16,513 nt of DNA from Clostridiales bacterium (GTDB taxonomy: Bacteria > Bacillota > Clostridia > Christensenellales > Aristaeellaceae), in assembly GCA_004552515.1 (NCBI GenBank), contig SFOF01000026.1:1-16513 (forward strand), in the 5' to 3' direction. Under the pieces are notes generated by a model. The model was not told the DNA's origin. It ran no database searches and was given only the letters and a program-made list of their open reading frames with translations. The translations under genes and the position numbers were made by a program. Shown in pieces: positions 7,085 through 15,700 of this stretch; the stretch's first letter is position 1; every line of letters starts with the position of its first letter.

Positions 7085-7677
7085 ATCTTGAAAATATGTG
7101 CCTGATGGCGGCGCGCTATGCCGACCGAAGCGACGAGCTTGTCAAGACCGCCGATGCGGACGGTACACTCGCCTATCGGGGCGAGGCGCTGAGTATGTTC
7201 GCGATACTGCGCGACGCAATCAACGAGGCCTACGCCGAAATCGCCGACACATACCTGCTGTACGACGCGCGCACAACCGTGACCGCCGGCGAAAACGGCG
7301 CGATCGATATTGCGACCGTTCTGCCGAACGCCACGGCGATCATCGCGATCTATGCCGCCGACGGCAAAACGCCGCTGCCGTTCACCTTCGAGACGCGCTT
7401 CACCGCGCGCGTGGAGGGCGTCGAAAGCGGCGAACGCGTGTGCGTCCGTGCCCGGATGCGCCCGAACCGGCTGGAAAACGAGAGCGACGAGCCGGTCTTT
7501 CCCGAATCCGCCGCCGGGCCGATGGTCTATGTCGCGCTGGCCGCGGCGCGCCTGTTCCAGAGCGAGCGCAAATTTTCCGACGCGCAGAGCTGGACGGCCG
7601 AATACCGCCGCCTGCTGCGCGCCGTAAAGCCCGCCGCCGGAGCCCGCCGCCGCCTGCCCCGCCGTCCCTTCCGATAA
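7081..7677 (+). CDS. Probable head-closure / tail accessory protein, gp4-like
   Basis: This 198-residue protein is probably the connector ring that sits under the portal, comparable to P22 gp4 (166 residues). It has an N-terminal helical part (AYAEIADTYLLYDARTTVT around 49-67), a central beta segment with the run NATAIIAIYAADGKTPLPF (about 80-98), and a C-terminal helical part. It ends in an Arg/Pro-rich tail, ARRRLPRRPFR, that may touch DNA or the portal. The GTG start is supported by AAGGAGC 10 bases upstream and the four-base overlap with the preceding gene. It lies directly before the gp10-like gene, the order found in P22-type phages. The call rests mainly on position, size and the neighbour; similarity to gp4 has not been tested. 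Confidence 0.6.
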   Translation: MNLENMCLMAARYADRSDELVKTADADGTLAYRGEALSMFAILRDAINEAYAEIADTYLLYDARTTVTAGENGAIDIATVLPNATAIIAIYAADGKTPLPFTFETRFTARVEGVESGERVCVRARMRPNRLENESDEPVFPESAAGPMVYVALAAARLFQSERKFSDAQSWTAEYRRLLRAVKPAAGARRRLPRRPFR

Positions 7678-7704
7678 CCCCTCGACAAGACAAGGAGGCT
7701 TTCC

Positions 7705-9132
7705 ATGTCCAATACACTCCTGCGCGTGCGCGCTTTCCGCGGGCTGGATCAGAGCCGCGGCGACTGGGGCGGCGATCCGGCGGCGGCGGCGCAGTGCGTC
7801 AACTTCATCTGCCGCGGCGGCGTGCTGGAACGCGCATCCGGCATGACCGCGATTTCCCCACAGCCGCCCGCGGGCTGCGTCCGTCTGTTCCAGGCGTTCT
7901 TCCGCACGGACGGCGCGGACGACTCCCGCCTGGTCGCCGCGGGAAACGGCTGCCTGTACGTGCTGACCGGCGGCGCGTGGACGACGCTCGGCACGGGCTT
8001 TGCGTCCGACGACTGGTGCGCCGTCAACTACCGCAAGGGCGAAAGCGACCTGCTGATCCTGACCAACGGCCGCGGCCCCATGCAGACCTGGGACGGCAAA
8101 AGCGCGTCCCTCACGCCGATTACGCCCACCGTAGACGGCCAGAATACGGCCTTCGAGCGCCTGACGCTGATCTACGAGCGCCTCTGGGGCGCTGTGTGCG
8201 CCTCCCAGCCCGACCGCGTTTACTGGAGCGAATCCTTTGCGCCGGACAGCTGGGCGCTGAACCCCGACATTCCCGACAGCGGCGGCGGCTATGCCGATGT
8301 GGCGACCTTCGACGGATCGCGCATACGCGCCGTCACGGCGGCCTTCGACGACGTGCTGATCGTCAAAGACCGCAGCCTGCACCGCCTGAGCGGCACCTAT
8401 CCCGGCGATTTCACGCTCACGCAGGTCTACGGCGGCGAGGGCACGCTCGCCCCGCGCACGCTGGTGCAGACCGCCGACAGGCTCTACTTCCTCGGCCGCG
8501 ACGGGCTGTGCGTCTACGACGGCATGACCGTTTCCTCGCTCGTGCATCGCGGCGACGAACGCGCGCGCGGCGTTTTCGAACGACTCAATCCCGACGCGGT
8601 CGATCAGGCCTGCGCCGTGCTGACCGGCGACGTGATGTACATCGCGCTGCCGCTGGACGGCGCGTCCGCCAACAGCCACGTGCTGCGCTATTCCCTCGCG
8701 GACGACAGCTGGGCGCTGCTCTCGCTTGCGGGCGTGCGCGATTTCCTGATCCGCCGAGACGGCCAGAAGGAGGAGCTGCTCTGCCTGACCGATGAAGGCC
8801 TGTTCCGGCTGGGCGGGGGCGATACATTCGGCACGGAAAGCATCGCCGCCGAATGGCTCAGCCCGCAGCTGCTGGGCGACAGGTGCATCGAACGCAAGCG
8901 CACGAACCGCCTGCGCGTGACCGTCGAGACAGAAAAAGCCGGCGCGATCACGCTGTTTACGCAGAGCGAAAGGGGCCGCGCCGAGCGCACGATCGACCTG
9001 CCGGCGGGGATCAGCGTCCTGAAGCCGCGCCTGCGCGTGTGCGGACGGCGCATCCGATTCGGCCTGAAAACGAGCGCGCCGGTGCGTCTGCCCGAGGGGC
9101 TGGCGCTGGAAATCGAGGTGGACGAGCCATGA
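7705..9132 (+). CDS. Tail accessory / DNA stabilisation protein, P22 gp10-like
   Basis: This 475-residue protein is nearly the same size as P22 gp10 (472). It has the same make-up: repeated short beta blades rich in Trp, Gly and Asp, consistent with a beta-propeller-like neck protein that plugs the portal and holds packaged DNA. Examples are GGAWTTLGTGFASDDWCAVN, LLILTNGRGPMQTWDGKSA and RVYWSESFAPDSWALNPD, the last typical of this family. A C-terminal beta-sandwich-like part (about 385-475) follows. The ATG at 7705 is preceded by AAGGAGG at 7692-7698. The stop overlaps the next start (ATGA at 9129-9132), so the tail fibre gene is translationally coupled. Together with the preceding gene it suggests a podovirus-type neck without a long tail. 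Confidence 0.75.
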   Translation: MSNTLLRVRAFRGLDQSRGDWGGDPAAAAQCVNFICRGGVLERASGMTAISPQPPAGCVRLFQAFFRTDGADDSRLVAAGNGCLYVLTGGAWTTLGTGFASDDWCAVNYRKGESDLLILTNGRGPMQTWDGKSASLTPITPTVDGQNTAFERLTLIYERLWGAVCASQPDRVYWSESFAPDSWALNPDIPDSGGGYADVATFDGSRIRAVTAAFDDVLIVKDRSLHRLSGTYPGDFTLTQVYGGEGTLAPRTLVQTADRLYFLGRDGLCVYDGMTVSSLVHRGDERARGVFERLNPDAVDQACAVLTGDVMYIALPLDGASANSHVLRYSLADDSWALLSLAGVRDFLIRRDGQKEELLCLTDEGLFRLGGGDTFGTESIAAEWLSPQLLGDRCIERKRTNRLRVTVETEKAGAITLFTQSERGRAERTIDLPAGISVLKPRLRVCGRRIRFGLKTSAPVRLPEGLALEIEVDEP

Positions 9133-11339
9133 ACGGCAATGTGAACGCCTCGCGCCAGCGCCTGACGCTCTCCAATCTGACCGAGCCGCAGCAGATGCGC
9201 GAGCTGAACCGCCAGCTCGAGTGGATCTGGGCGCAGCTGATGGGCGGGCTGAGCAGAAAATCGCTCTCGAGCGGCCTGCAAAGCGTCATCGACGGCAAGG
9301 CCGACGGCGAAACGGTGACCAGCCTTTCCACCCGCATCGAGCAGGCCGAGGACGAGATCGCCCTCAAGGCCTCGAGCGAGACGGTGAACGCCCTGGGCGA
9401 GCGCGTATCGACCGCCGAGACGAGCATCACGCAGAACGCGACGACCATCGCGACCAAGGCGAGTCAGAGCGATTTTGACGCCCTCGGCGAACGCGTAACC
9501 ACGGCGGAATCTGAAATCGAGCAGACACCGAATAAGATCACCGCCGCCGTCAGCGGCGTTGAGATCGGCGGGACGAATTTGCTGCACGGCATTAGCGTGT
9601 GGGGCATAATCGACGGTGAGGGATTTAGTTATGACTCATCGGGCGCGAGCGCCATGGGAACTTACGTCGCGCAGAATGACGGAAGCCTGCTGGTGACAAA
9701 TAGCGGCTCGAATCTTCGAGTTTCGCACTCCGGGCTTGCCGTGCATCAGGGTGAAGTTTATACGGTTTCCGCGGAATATAAGGACGTATCCGGAGAATGC
9801 GCGCATCAGTTCCAGATGATATTTCAGGATTCATCCGGAACGTTCGTTGGCAATGCGGTTTCCGAAGGCGATAAGACGACGCTTGCCGACGGATGGGTGA
9901 AGAGCGTTTTCACGTTCACTATTCCAGAAGGAGCTGCAAAACTGGCACCGTGTTTGCGCAGCGGAACGGACTACACCCTGTATACGCACCAGTATTATAT
10001 TCGGCATCCAAAGCTGGAGCGCGGCAACAAGGCGACGGACTGGTCGCCGAACCCGAACGAGCTGCGCGATGTTCGCGTGGGCTCGAATATACTCATGGAC
10101 ACCGAGCACACCGAGATCAGCACGCCGTATCTCGACATCGACGTATCCGGCACCGAAGGCGATATGCACATCGACGAGCACGGCATATCCGGCGGAACGG
10201 GCACATTTAAGACGCTCAACTGCCCCGATGTGGTCAAGTCGACGGGAAGCGCGATCTATTCTGGCGGCTTGCAGGAAACATTCGACGCGCTGAACGGACG
10301 ATTTTTGACGGGCAACGTGACGATCAGCCTGAGCGCCGATCAATACGGCACGTTCATGCTCAAGGGCGTATACGGCGTGAATGCGTCGATCAATATTGTC
10401 GGAAATGGGCACAGCATCAACGGGGCGCTCGCCGTGTATAACTGCAAGCTGACGAACGTCGGCATCGGCGGCGTGACGATCAACGGAAACGGATCGAGCA
10501 CCCCGCTTGTGCTGATCGATGCGGGATTTGTATCCGTAATTGGTGTTACGGTTAATGGTGGCGGCGCTGGAACAGCCGTCGATGCGAACTATGGCACACG
10601 GCTTATGATGTACAACAATGGGCTGTATAATGCCAGCAATCTAATACGTCTTGGGCATTGCACTGAAGGATCGCTGGTCCAGCTGCGCGGTGGGAGCTGC
10701 ACGAACTATCTGCGGGCTGACGGCGCACGATGGACGATGAGCGGAACGCGTCCGGACGGAACCTATGCGCAGGAGAACACCTGCCTTCACGCGCCGGAGA
10801 ATCCGGACAGCCTGACGATCGACTACGGCACGAGTCAGCCGCCCGTAACGCCGGTGACGACGACGAGCTATACGGCCAGCGTGACGGGGACGTACTATCC
10901 GAGCGGGCATTGGATGAGCAGCAACCAGATGATACAGGGCCGCTATGACAGCACGCGCTATTACGGCTGCATGTGGTTCGGCGCGTCGGCCTTGAGCGGC
11001 AAGACGATTAAGAGCGCGACGCTGACGATCAAGCGCATTGCCGGTGCGGGTAAATCCAGCGCTGTCAATGTGACGCTGTATACGTCGCCGGTCACCGGCA
11101 AGAGCGGCAATCCGACGACGGGCGCTGTCAGTCTGGGGACGCTCGGCAAGGCCGCAAACGGCGAAAGCGTCATCGTAACGCTGCCGACATCTGCCATCGG
11201 CGTCATTGCTGCGGGCGGTGCGCTGATGCTCGACCCCGGAGATACGGTCAATGCGAGCGGCAAGCGATATAGCTCAAACTATGCGCGCTTCGAGGGCACG
11301 GATGCGAGCGCGCCGGTGCTGACGGTGACGTATCAGTAA
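9129..11339 (+). CDS. Tail fibre / tailspike-like receptor-binding protein
   Basis: This 736-residue protein is probably the adhesin. The start is the ATG at 9129 within the ATGA overlap with the gp10-like gene; the open frame upstream is only a shadow of that gene. The N-terminal 40 residues are likely the virion attachment part. Residues about 50-145 are a trimeric coiled coil built from repeats of the type VNALGERVSTAETSITQNA. Residues 147-309 resemble the jelly-roll ligand-binding module common in Gram-positive phage fibres, opening with GGTNLLHG and closing with the typical KLERGNKATDWSPNPNE. Residues about 320-565 are Gly/Asn/Val-rich and probably form a beta-helix shaft. A Pro/Thr linker (571-578) leads to a C-terminal beta domain (579-736) resembling DNRLRE-type modules. 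GC falls in its middle. No enzymatic motif was identified, so fibre versus depolymerase is open. Confidence 0.82.
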   Translation: MNGNVNASRQRLTLSNLTEPQQMRELNRQLEWIWAQLMGGLSRKSLSSGLQSVIDGKADGETVTSLSTRIEQAEDEIALKASSETVNALGERVSTAETSITQNATTIATKASQSDFDALGERVTTAESEIEQTPNKITAAVSGVEIGGTNLLHGISVWGIIDGEGFSYDSSGASAMGTYVAQNDGSLLVTNSGSNLRVSHSGLAVHQGEVYTVSAEYKDVSGECAHQFQMIFQDSSGTFVGNAVSEGDKTTLADGWVKSVFTFTIPEGAAKLAPCLRSGTDYTLYTHQYYIRHPKLERGNKATDWSPNPNELRDVRVGSNILMDTEHTEISTPYLDIDVSGTEGDMHIDEHGISGGTGTFKTLNCPDVVKSTGSAIYSGGLQETFDALNGRFLTGNVTISLSADQYGTFMLKGVYGVNASINIVGNGHSINGALAVYNCKLTNVGIGGVTINGNGSSTPLVLIDAGFVSVIGVTVNGGGAGTAVDANYGTRLMMYNNGLYNASNLIRLGHCTEGSLVQLRGGSCTNYLRADGARWTMSGTRPDGTYAQENTCLHAPENPDSLTIDYGTSQPPVTPVTTTSYTASVTGTYYPSGHWMSSNQMIQGRYDSTRYYGCMWFGASALSGKTIKSATLTIKRIAGAGKSSAVNVTLYTSPVTGKSGNPTTGAVSLGTLGKAANGESVIVTLPTSAIGVIAAGGALMLDPGDTVNASGKRYSSNYARFEGTDASAPVLTVTYQ

Positions 11340-11351
11340 GCTGAGGGCTAT

Positions 11352-11382
11352 GGGGCGGTGTGACGAGCACTGCCTCTTTTTT
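11352..11382 (+). terminator. Intrinsic terminator after the tail fibre gene
   Basis: GGGGCGGTG (11352-11360) pairs with CACTGCCTC (11368-11376) around a 7-base loop. It forms nine pairs with two G-U wobbles, followed directly by TTTTTT (11377-11382). This is a good intrinsic terminator, 13 bases after the tail fibre stop and 30 bases before the next gene. Full late expression of the downstream genes would need read-through, antitermination or a new promoter. A lone TATGAT at 11385-11390 looks like a -10 box but has no convincing -35. Confidence 0.65.
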
Positions 11383-11411
11383 GATATGATGGATCTCAGA
11401 GGTGATGGAAA

Positions 11412-12767
11412 ATGGCGAAACTGACGAACAGACTGATTTCTCAGGCGACCGCGGCGGGCGGCTATACTACGAAAAAGAAGCCGACGACCGCGGCGGGAAC
11501 GACGCTTGGATCGCTGGGCAGCCTGCTGAAGCGGCAGGCCGGCCAGATCCAGAAAACGACAACGGCCGCAACGCCGAAGCAGACGACCGCGCAGAGCAGC
11601 GCGTCCTCTACGACGCGCAGAACGGGCAGCACGGCAAGTGCGGCACCTGGCACGCCGGCGCCGGCGGCAGAGGCGACGACTCCGCGCGGCGTGACCTATG
11701 ACCCGGCGACGACCACGCCGGGCGCAGCTGATCTCAAGCAGATCGAGGGCACCATGCCGACCTATAAGCAGAGCCAGGCGCTGACCGACGCGCTGGACGC
11801 GCTGAACAGCTGGCGCGGCACGAAGCCTGGCGACTATCAGAGCCCGTATGCGTCTCAAATCGAATCGCTCTACGACAAGGTGTCGAATCCTGAAAAATTC
11901 AGCTATGACCCGAACGCCGACCCGCTGTATCAGATGTATGCCGACCGATACGGCCAGAACGCGCGGCGCAGTATGAACGACACCATGGCCGACGCGGCGG
12001 CGCTGACCGGCGGCTATGGCAACAGTTACGCGCAGGCCGTGGCACAGCAGGCCTATGACGAGCAGATGCAGGGCCTCAACGACGCGCTGCCGACGCTCTA
12101 CAATCAGGCCTATGGTGAGTACACAGACCGGCAGAATCAGCTCATCAATCAGCTCCAGACGGCTCAGGCAATGGACGAGACGGCCTATGGCCGATATCGC
12201 GATACCGTAAGCGACTATTATACTGGACTGGACGCGCTGACCAACGCCGCGAACAACCTGTATGAGCGCGAATACGGCCAGTACACAGACGCGCTGAAGC
12301 AGGCGAACACCGACCGCGACTACTACCTGACCAAAGCGGCGAGCGAGGCGGCGGCGGCGAGCGGCAGCGGCGGCGGGAGCGGACGCAGGACAAGCGGCAC
12401 GGGCACGAGCGCGAACTACAAGACCATACTCAACCTGGCCAAGGGCATGGACGCGGGCGACGCTTACAACTATGTGGCGCGCATGGCTGATCAGGGCTAT
12501 ATCACCAATGAGGAAGCTGATAAAATGCTGAGCATGAATCTGGGCGTGGACGTATCCCAATATGTGACGAGCGGCGGCACGAGTGCGCAGAGCCCGGCGG
12601 CGGGCAGCGGCGCGCTTGCATCGCTGGCGGGCCTTTTGACCGGCAAGAAGAGCACGACGAAGAAAACGCCGACGGCCAGCAGCACGAAGATTGCGGCCAG
12701 CAGGACGACGAGCACGAAAAAGACCGATATGGCCCAAACGAAATATAACAAGAACAAACTGAGGTGA
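11412..12767 (+). CDS. Probable internal virion / ejection protein
   Basis: This 451-residue protein resembles a conserved protein of Firmicutes phages, recognised by the block ADPLYQMYADRYGQ (about 169-182) followed by DTMADAAALTGGYGNSYAQA. Residues about 20-110 are a Thr/Ala/Ser-rich disordered region. The core (about 115-320) is helical with repeated Tyr-Gly motifs (AYGEYTDRQNQ, AYGRYRDTVSD, EYGQYTDALKQ). A Gly/Ser linker follows, then a short helical unit (about 335-380) that looks like a membrane-distal helix pair, and a Lys/Thr-rich basic tail (415-451). Ala-rich helices and its place just after the fibre and before a giant protein suggest an ejected inner-capsid protein, analogous in position to P22 gp7; this is inference. 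The start has AGAGGTGAT 5 bases upstream. AGGTGAT at its own 3' end serves as the ribosome binding site of the next gene. Confidence 0.65.
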   Translation: MAKLTNRLISQATAAGGYTTKKKPTTAAGTTLGSLGSLLKRQAGQIQKTTTAATPKQTTAQSSASSTTRRTGSTASAAPGTPAPAAEATTPRGVTYDPATTTPGAADLKQIEGTMPTYKQSQALTDALDALNSWRGTKPGDYQSPYASQIESLYDKVSNPEKFSYDPNADPLYQMYADRYGQNARRSMNDTMADAAALTGGYGNSYAQAVAQQAYDEQMQGLNDALPTLYNQAYGEYTDRQNQLINQLQTAQAMDETAYGRYRDTVSDYYTGLDALTNAANNLYEREYGQYTDALKQANTDRDYYLTKAASEAAAASGSGGGSGRRTSGTGTSANYKTILNLAKGMDAGDAYNYVARMADQGYITNEEADKMLSMNLGVDVSQYVTSGGTSAQSPAAGSGALASLAGLLTGKKSTTKKTPTASSTKIAASRTTSTKKTDMAQTKYNKNKLR

Positions 12768-12772
12768 TAACG

Positions 12773-15700
12773 GTGTCCTTTGCAGATTACGCCCGGAAAA
12801 AATACGGCGGGCAGAACGCGAACGAACAGAGCTTTTCGAGTTATGCGCAGGGCAAATACGGCACTGAGCGCGGCGACGCCTATGCGCGCGAGCAGAGGCA
12901 GAAGGAGCAGATCAGCAATGCGCTGAACAGCTTTGTAGACGGATACAAGCGCAGACGCGCCGAGGAGGACGCGGCGCTCGAAGCGGCCAAGGCGGCTGAA
13001 AAGGAAAGAAAGCGGCAGGAGGAGCTTGTCAAACACGGAATCAAAAGCGCGGGCAGCGTTTCCGGGAGTGTTTCCGCCATTGCGGGCGCGGCGGAAGCGC
13101 TCGAAAGAAGGCTGAATTCGCAGAGGAGCACGCCGGAAAACGCGGCGCGCGTGCTTGAAAACAAGAGGCGCGAGACGAGCCAGATCATGCCGAATGGATC
13201 GTTCAGCAAAACGGCCATGCCTTACAGCGACAGGGAGCGCGTGCCGGCGAAGGCCGTTGAGACCGTACAGCCGGAAGAGACGCATACGGGCGCGAAAAAA
13301 CAGCGCAGGCAGAAGGGCAGCATACAGAACATGGACAGGCGGCTCAATGCGCTCAAGCCTGTCGTTTCGCCGATGATCGATACCGGCGCGCAGGAGGAGA
13401 CGCAGAACAGCCCGCGCACTGTGGATCTTGACAAGCTGCTTGCGCGCGGCGCATACGCGAACAATAACCGCCTGCAGCGGGATGCGGACAAGTGGCTGTC
13501 GACCGCGTCGAATGGCGCGAAGCGCGCCGCCAAACAGGAGGGCGACGAGCTGCTCTACATTGACGGCGCTGCCCAGGCCGAATATCTGCGGGCGAAGAAG
13601 GCGTATGACGACTATGTGGCCAAATACGACAGAATGCAGGGCCCGTTCCTCGACGGGAAGGGCAATCTGATCACGAACGACGACATAAAGGCGCGCAAGG
13701 CTGAACTCAAGGCGGCCATGGATGCGGCCATGGATGCGGCGCGCGCGGAGCAGCGCCATGCGCTGGCCGGCGAATACAAGCGGCTGGCAAACCGGCCGGA
13801 CTTCAAGGAGAATTTGCAGAACGGATACAGACGGGAGGATCAGGTACTCGAGACGGCGACCGACGGAGCGCGCTTCAAATCCGAGGAGGCGCAGCTCATC
13901 TACAACATGACGGACGCTGAACGCCGGATCCTGACCTATCTGCGCAACACGCAGGGCGAGGAGGCGGCGAAGGACTACATCGCCGTGCTCAAGCCCGATC
14001 TGGAGCAGCGCGTGCATGACGCGGTGGCCGAGCACGTGACCGAGCTGACGGAGAAGGCTCCCGTCACCATGTCGGCGGTCAGCGCGCTGGCCAACATCGA
14101 CAACACGATCCGCGGCGGCGCGTACACACTCAAAAGCGCGGCGGCGAAGCTGGCCGGCAATGAAGATTACGAGATGGATCCCAACGACCTGAGCTATACC
14201 GGCGGCACGGCGCGCAATGCGATACGCAACAATGTCGGCGAACGGCTGAACAAGTATTTTGCAGACAACGAGGCCGTACAGAATTATTTGAGCAACATCG
14301 GGCGCAACCTGGGCGTAAAGGAGTTGAGAAGCGGCACCGCGCCCAAGTTTGTGTACGACACGATCATGAGCGGCGTTGTGGACTCGACGGCTGCAGGCGT
14401 GATCGGCGGCGCGTTTGGCTCGACGGCTGTGGGCGCGGCGCTTGTCAGCGGCAGCGCGCTGGTGGACACGGCGCGCGACGTGAAGATGCAGGGCGGCAGC
14501 GACGAGCGCGCGCTGGCGCTGGGTTCCGTGGCAGGACTGCTTGAATACGCGACAGAGAAGATGGGCTTTGACCGCCTGGCTGACATGATTACGAACGGCG
14601 GCAGGGGCGGCATCCGCGCTGTGCTCTCCAACATGGCAAGCGAATACATGGAAGAAGGCGGAAGCTCGATAGGCAACTATCTGGCCGAGTGGGCGGCGGA
14701 CGCGATTGAAGGCGTGAATATGTCCACGTTCCGCCAGACGCGGCAGGCCTATATCGATGCGGGCTTGAGCGAGGCCGACGCGACCCGCAGGACATGGACG
14801 GACTTTGCACTGCAGGTCAATCGTGACGGCATGGGCGGCGCGCTGGGCGGCGCGATCATGGGCGGCGGCGCTCAGGTTGTGGGCAAGGTGTTCAACGCGG
14901 TGGCGCAGCGCGAGTACAACGACGCGGTCGATCGCGCGGCTGAAGCGGGCGACGCGGCGGCGAAAGCCTATCGCTTTAACGACAACGGTCTGCTCAGGCG
15001 CAGTGATTATGACAGTGCGTTTAATACGATCTGGAACGGCGCTGCGGACGGACTGACGCTCGAGCAGATCGAGCAGGCCGCGCCGGACATTGTGGGCACG
15101 CTTGATGAAGCGCAGAAACAGGGCATATTCGACGCGGCGAAAAACGACGTGAAGCAGAAGGCGGCGGCCGAACTCGAGAAAAAGACCGACAAGGAGTACG
15201 AAGCGCCGTTCGGAGAGGAGGACGCTAAGGCAAAAGACGAGGCCGACAAGGGAAAGCAGACGGCCAATCTGGACAACGGGAAAAGCGCGGACGAAGCGGC
15301 GAAAACGCCTGCCGTGCAGCGGCCTCAGATCCAAATTGCACAGATCGACGAGGCGGGCAACCGGACGGAAAGCACCGTTTTCGAGCGCAAGAACACGGAG
15401 ACAGCAAAACAGGCACAGACCGAGCGGACGGAGACTCAGCCTGCGCGCGAGCATACCACTGAGCAGCACGAGACGGCCGCAGAGCCGCCCGTGAGCCGCG
15501 ATCAGACGAAGGGCGGGGAAATAGTCGACCGCACGGAAGAAACGCGCCAGCGGGGCGCTGAGGCCGTCTCTGAGCGTGTTAGCGAAGAGAACCGGGGCGA
15601 GATCGAGGCGTATGTGACCGACCAGAAAAAGACGGCGAAGGGCGGCGTGAAGCGCAGCTATACGGCGCAGAAACTGACCCGCCAGCAGAAGGGCCAGATC

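Noticed and set aside
8853..9128. Upstream extension of the tail fibre gene
   Set aside because: It is an out-of-frame shadow of the gp10-like gene. The ATGA overlap at 9129-9132 is a standard coupled start.
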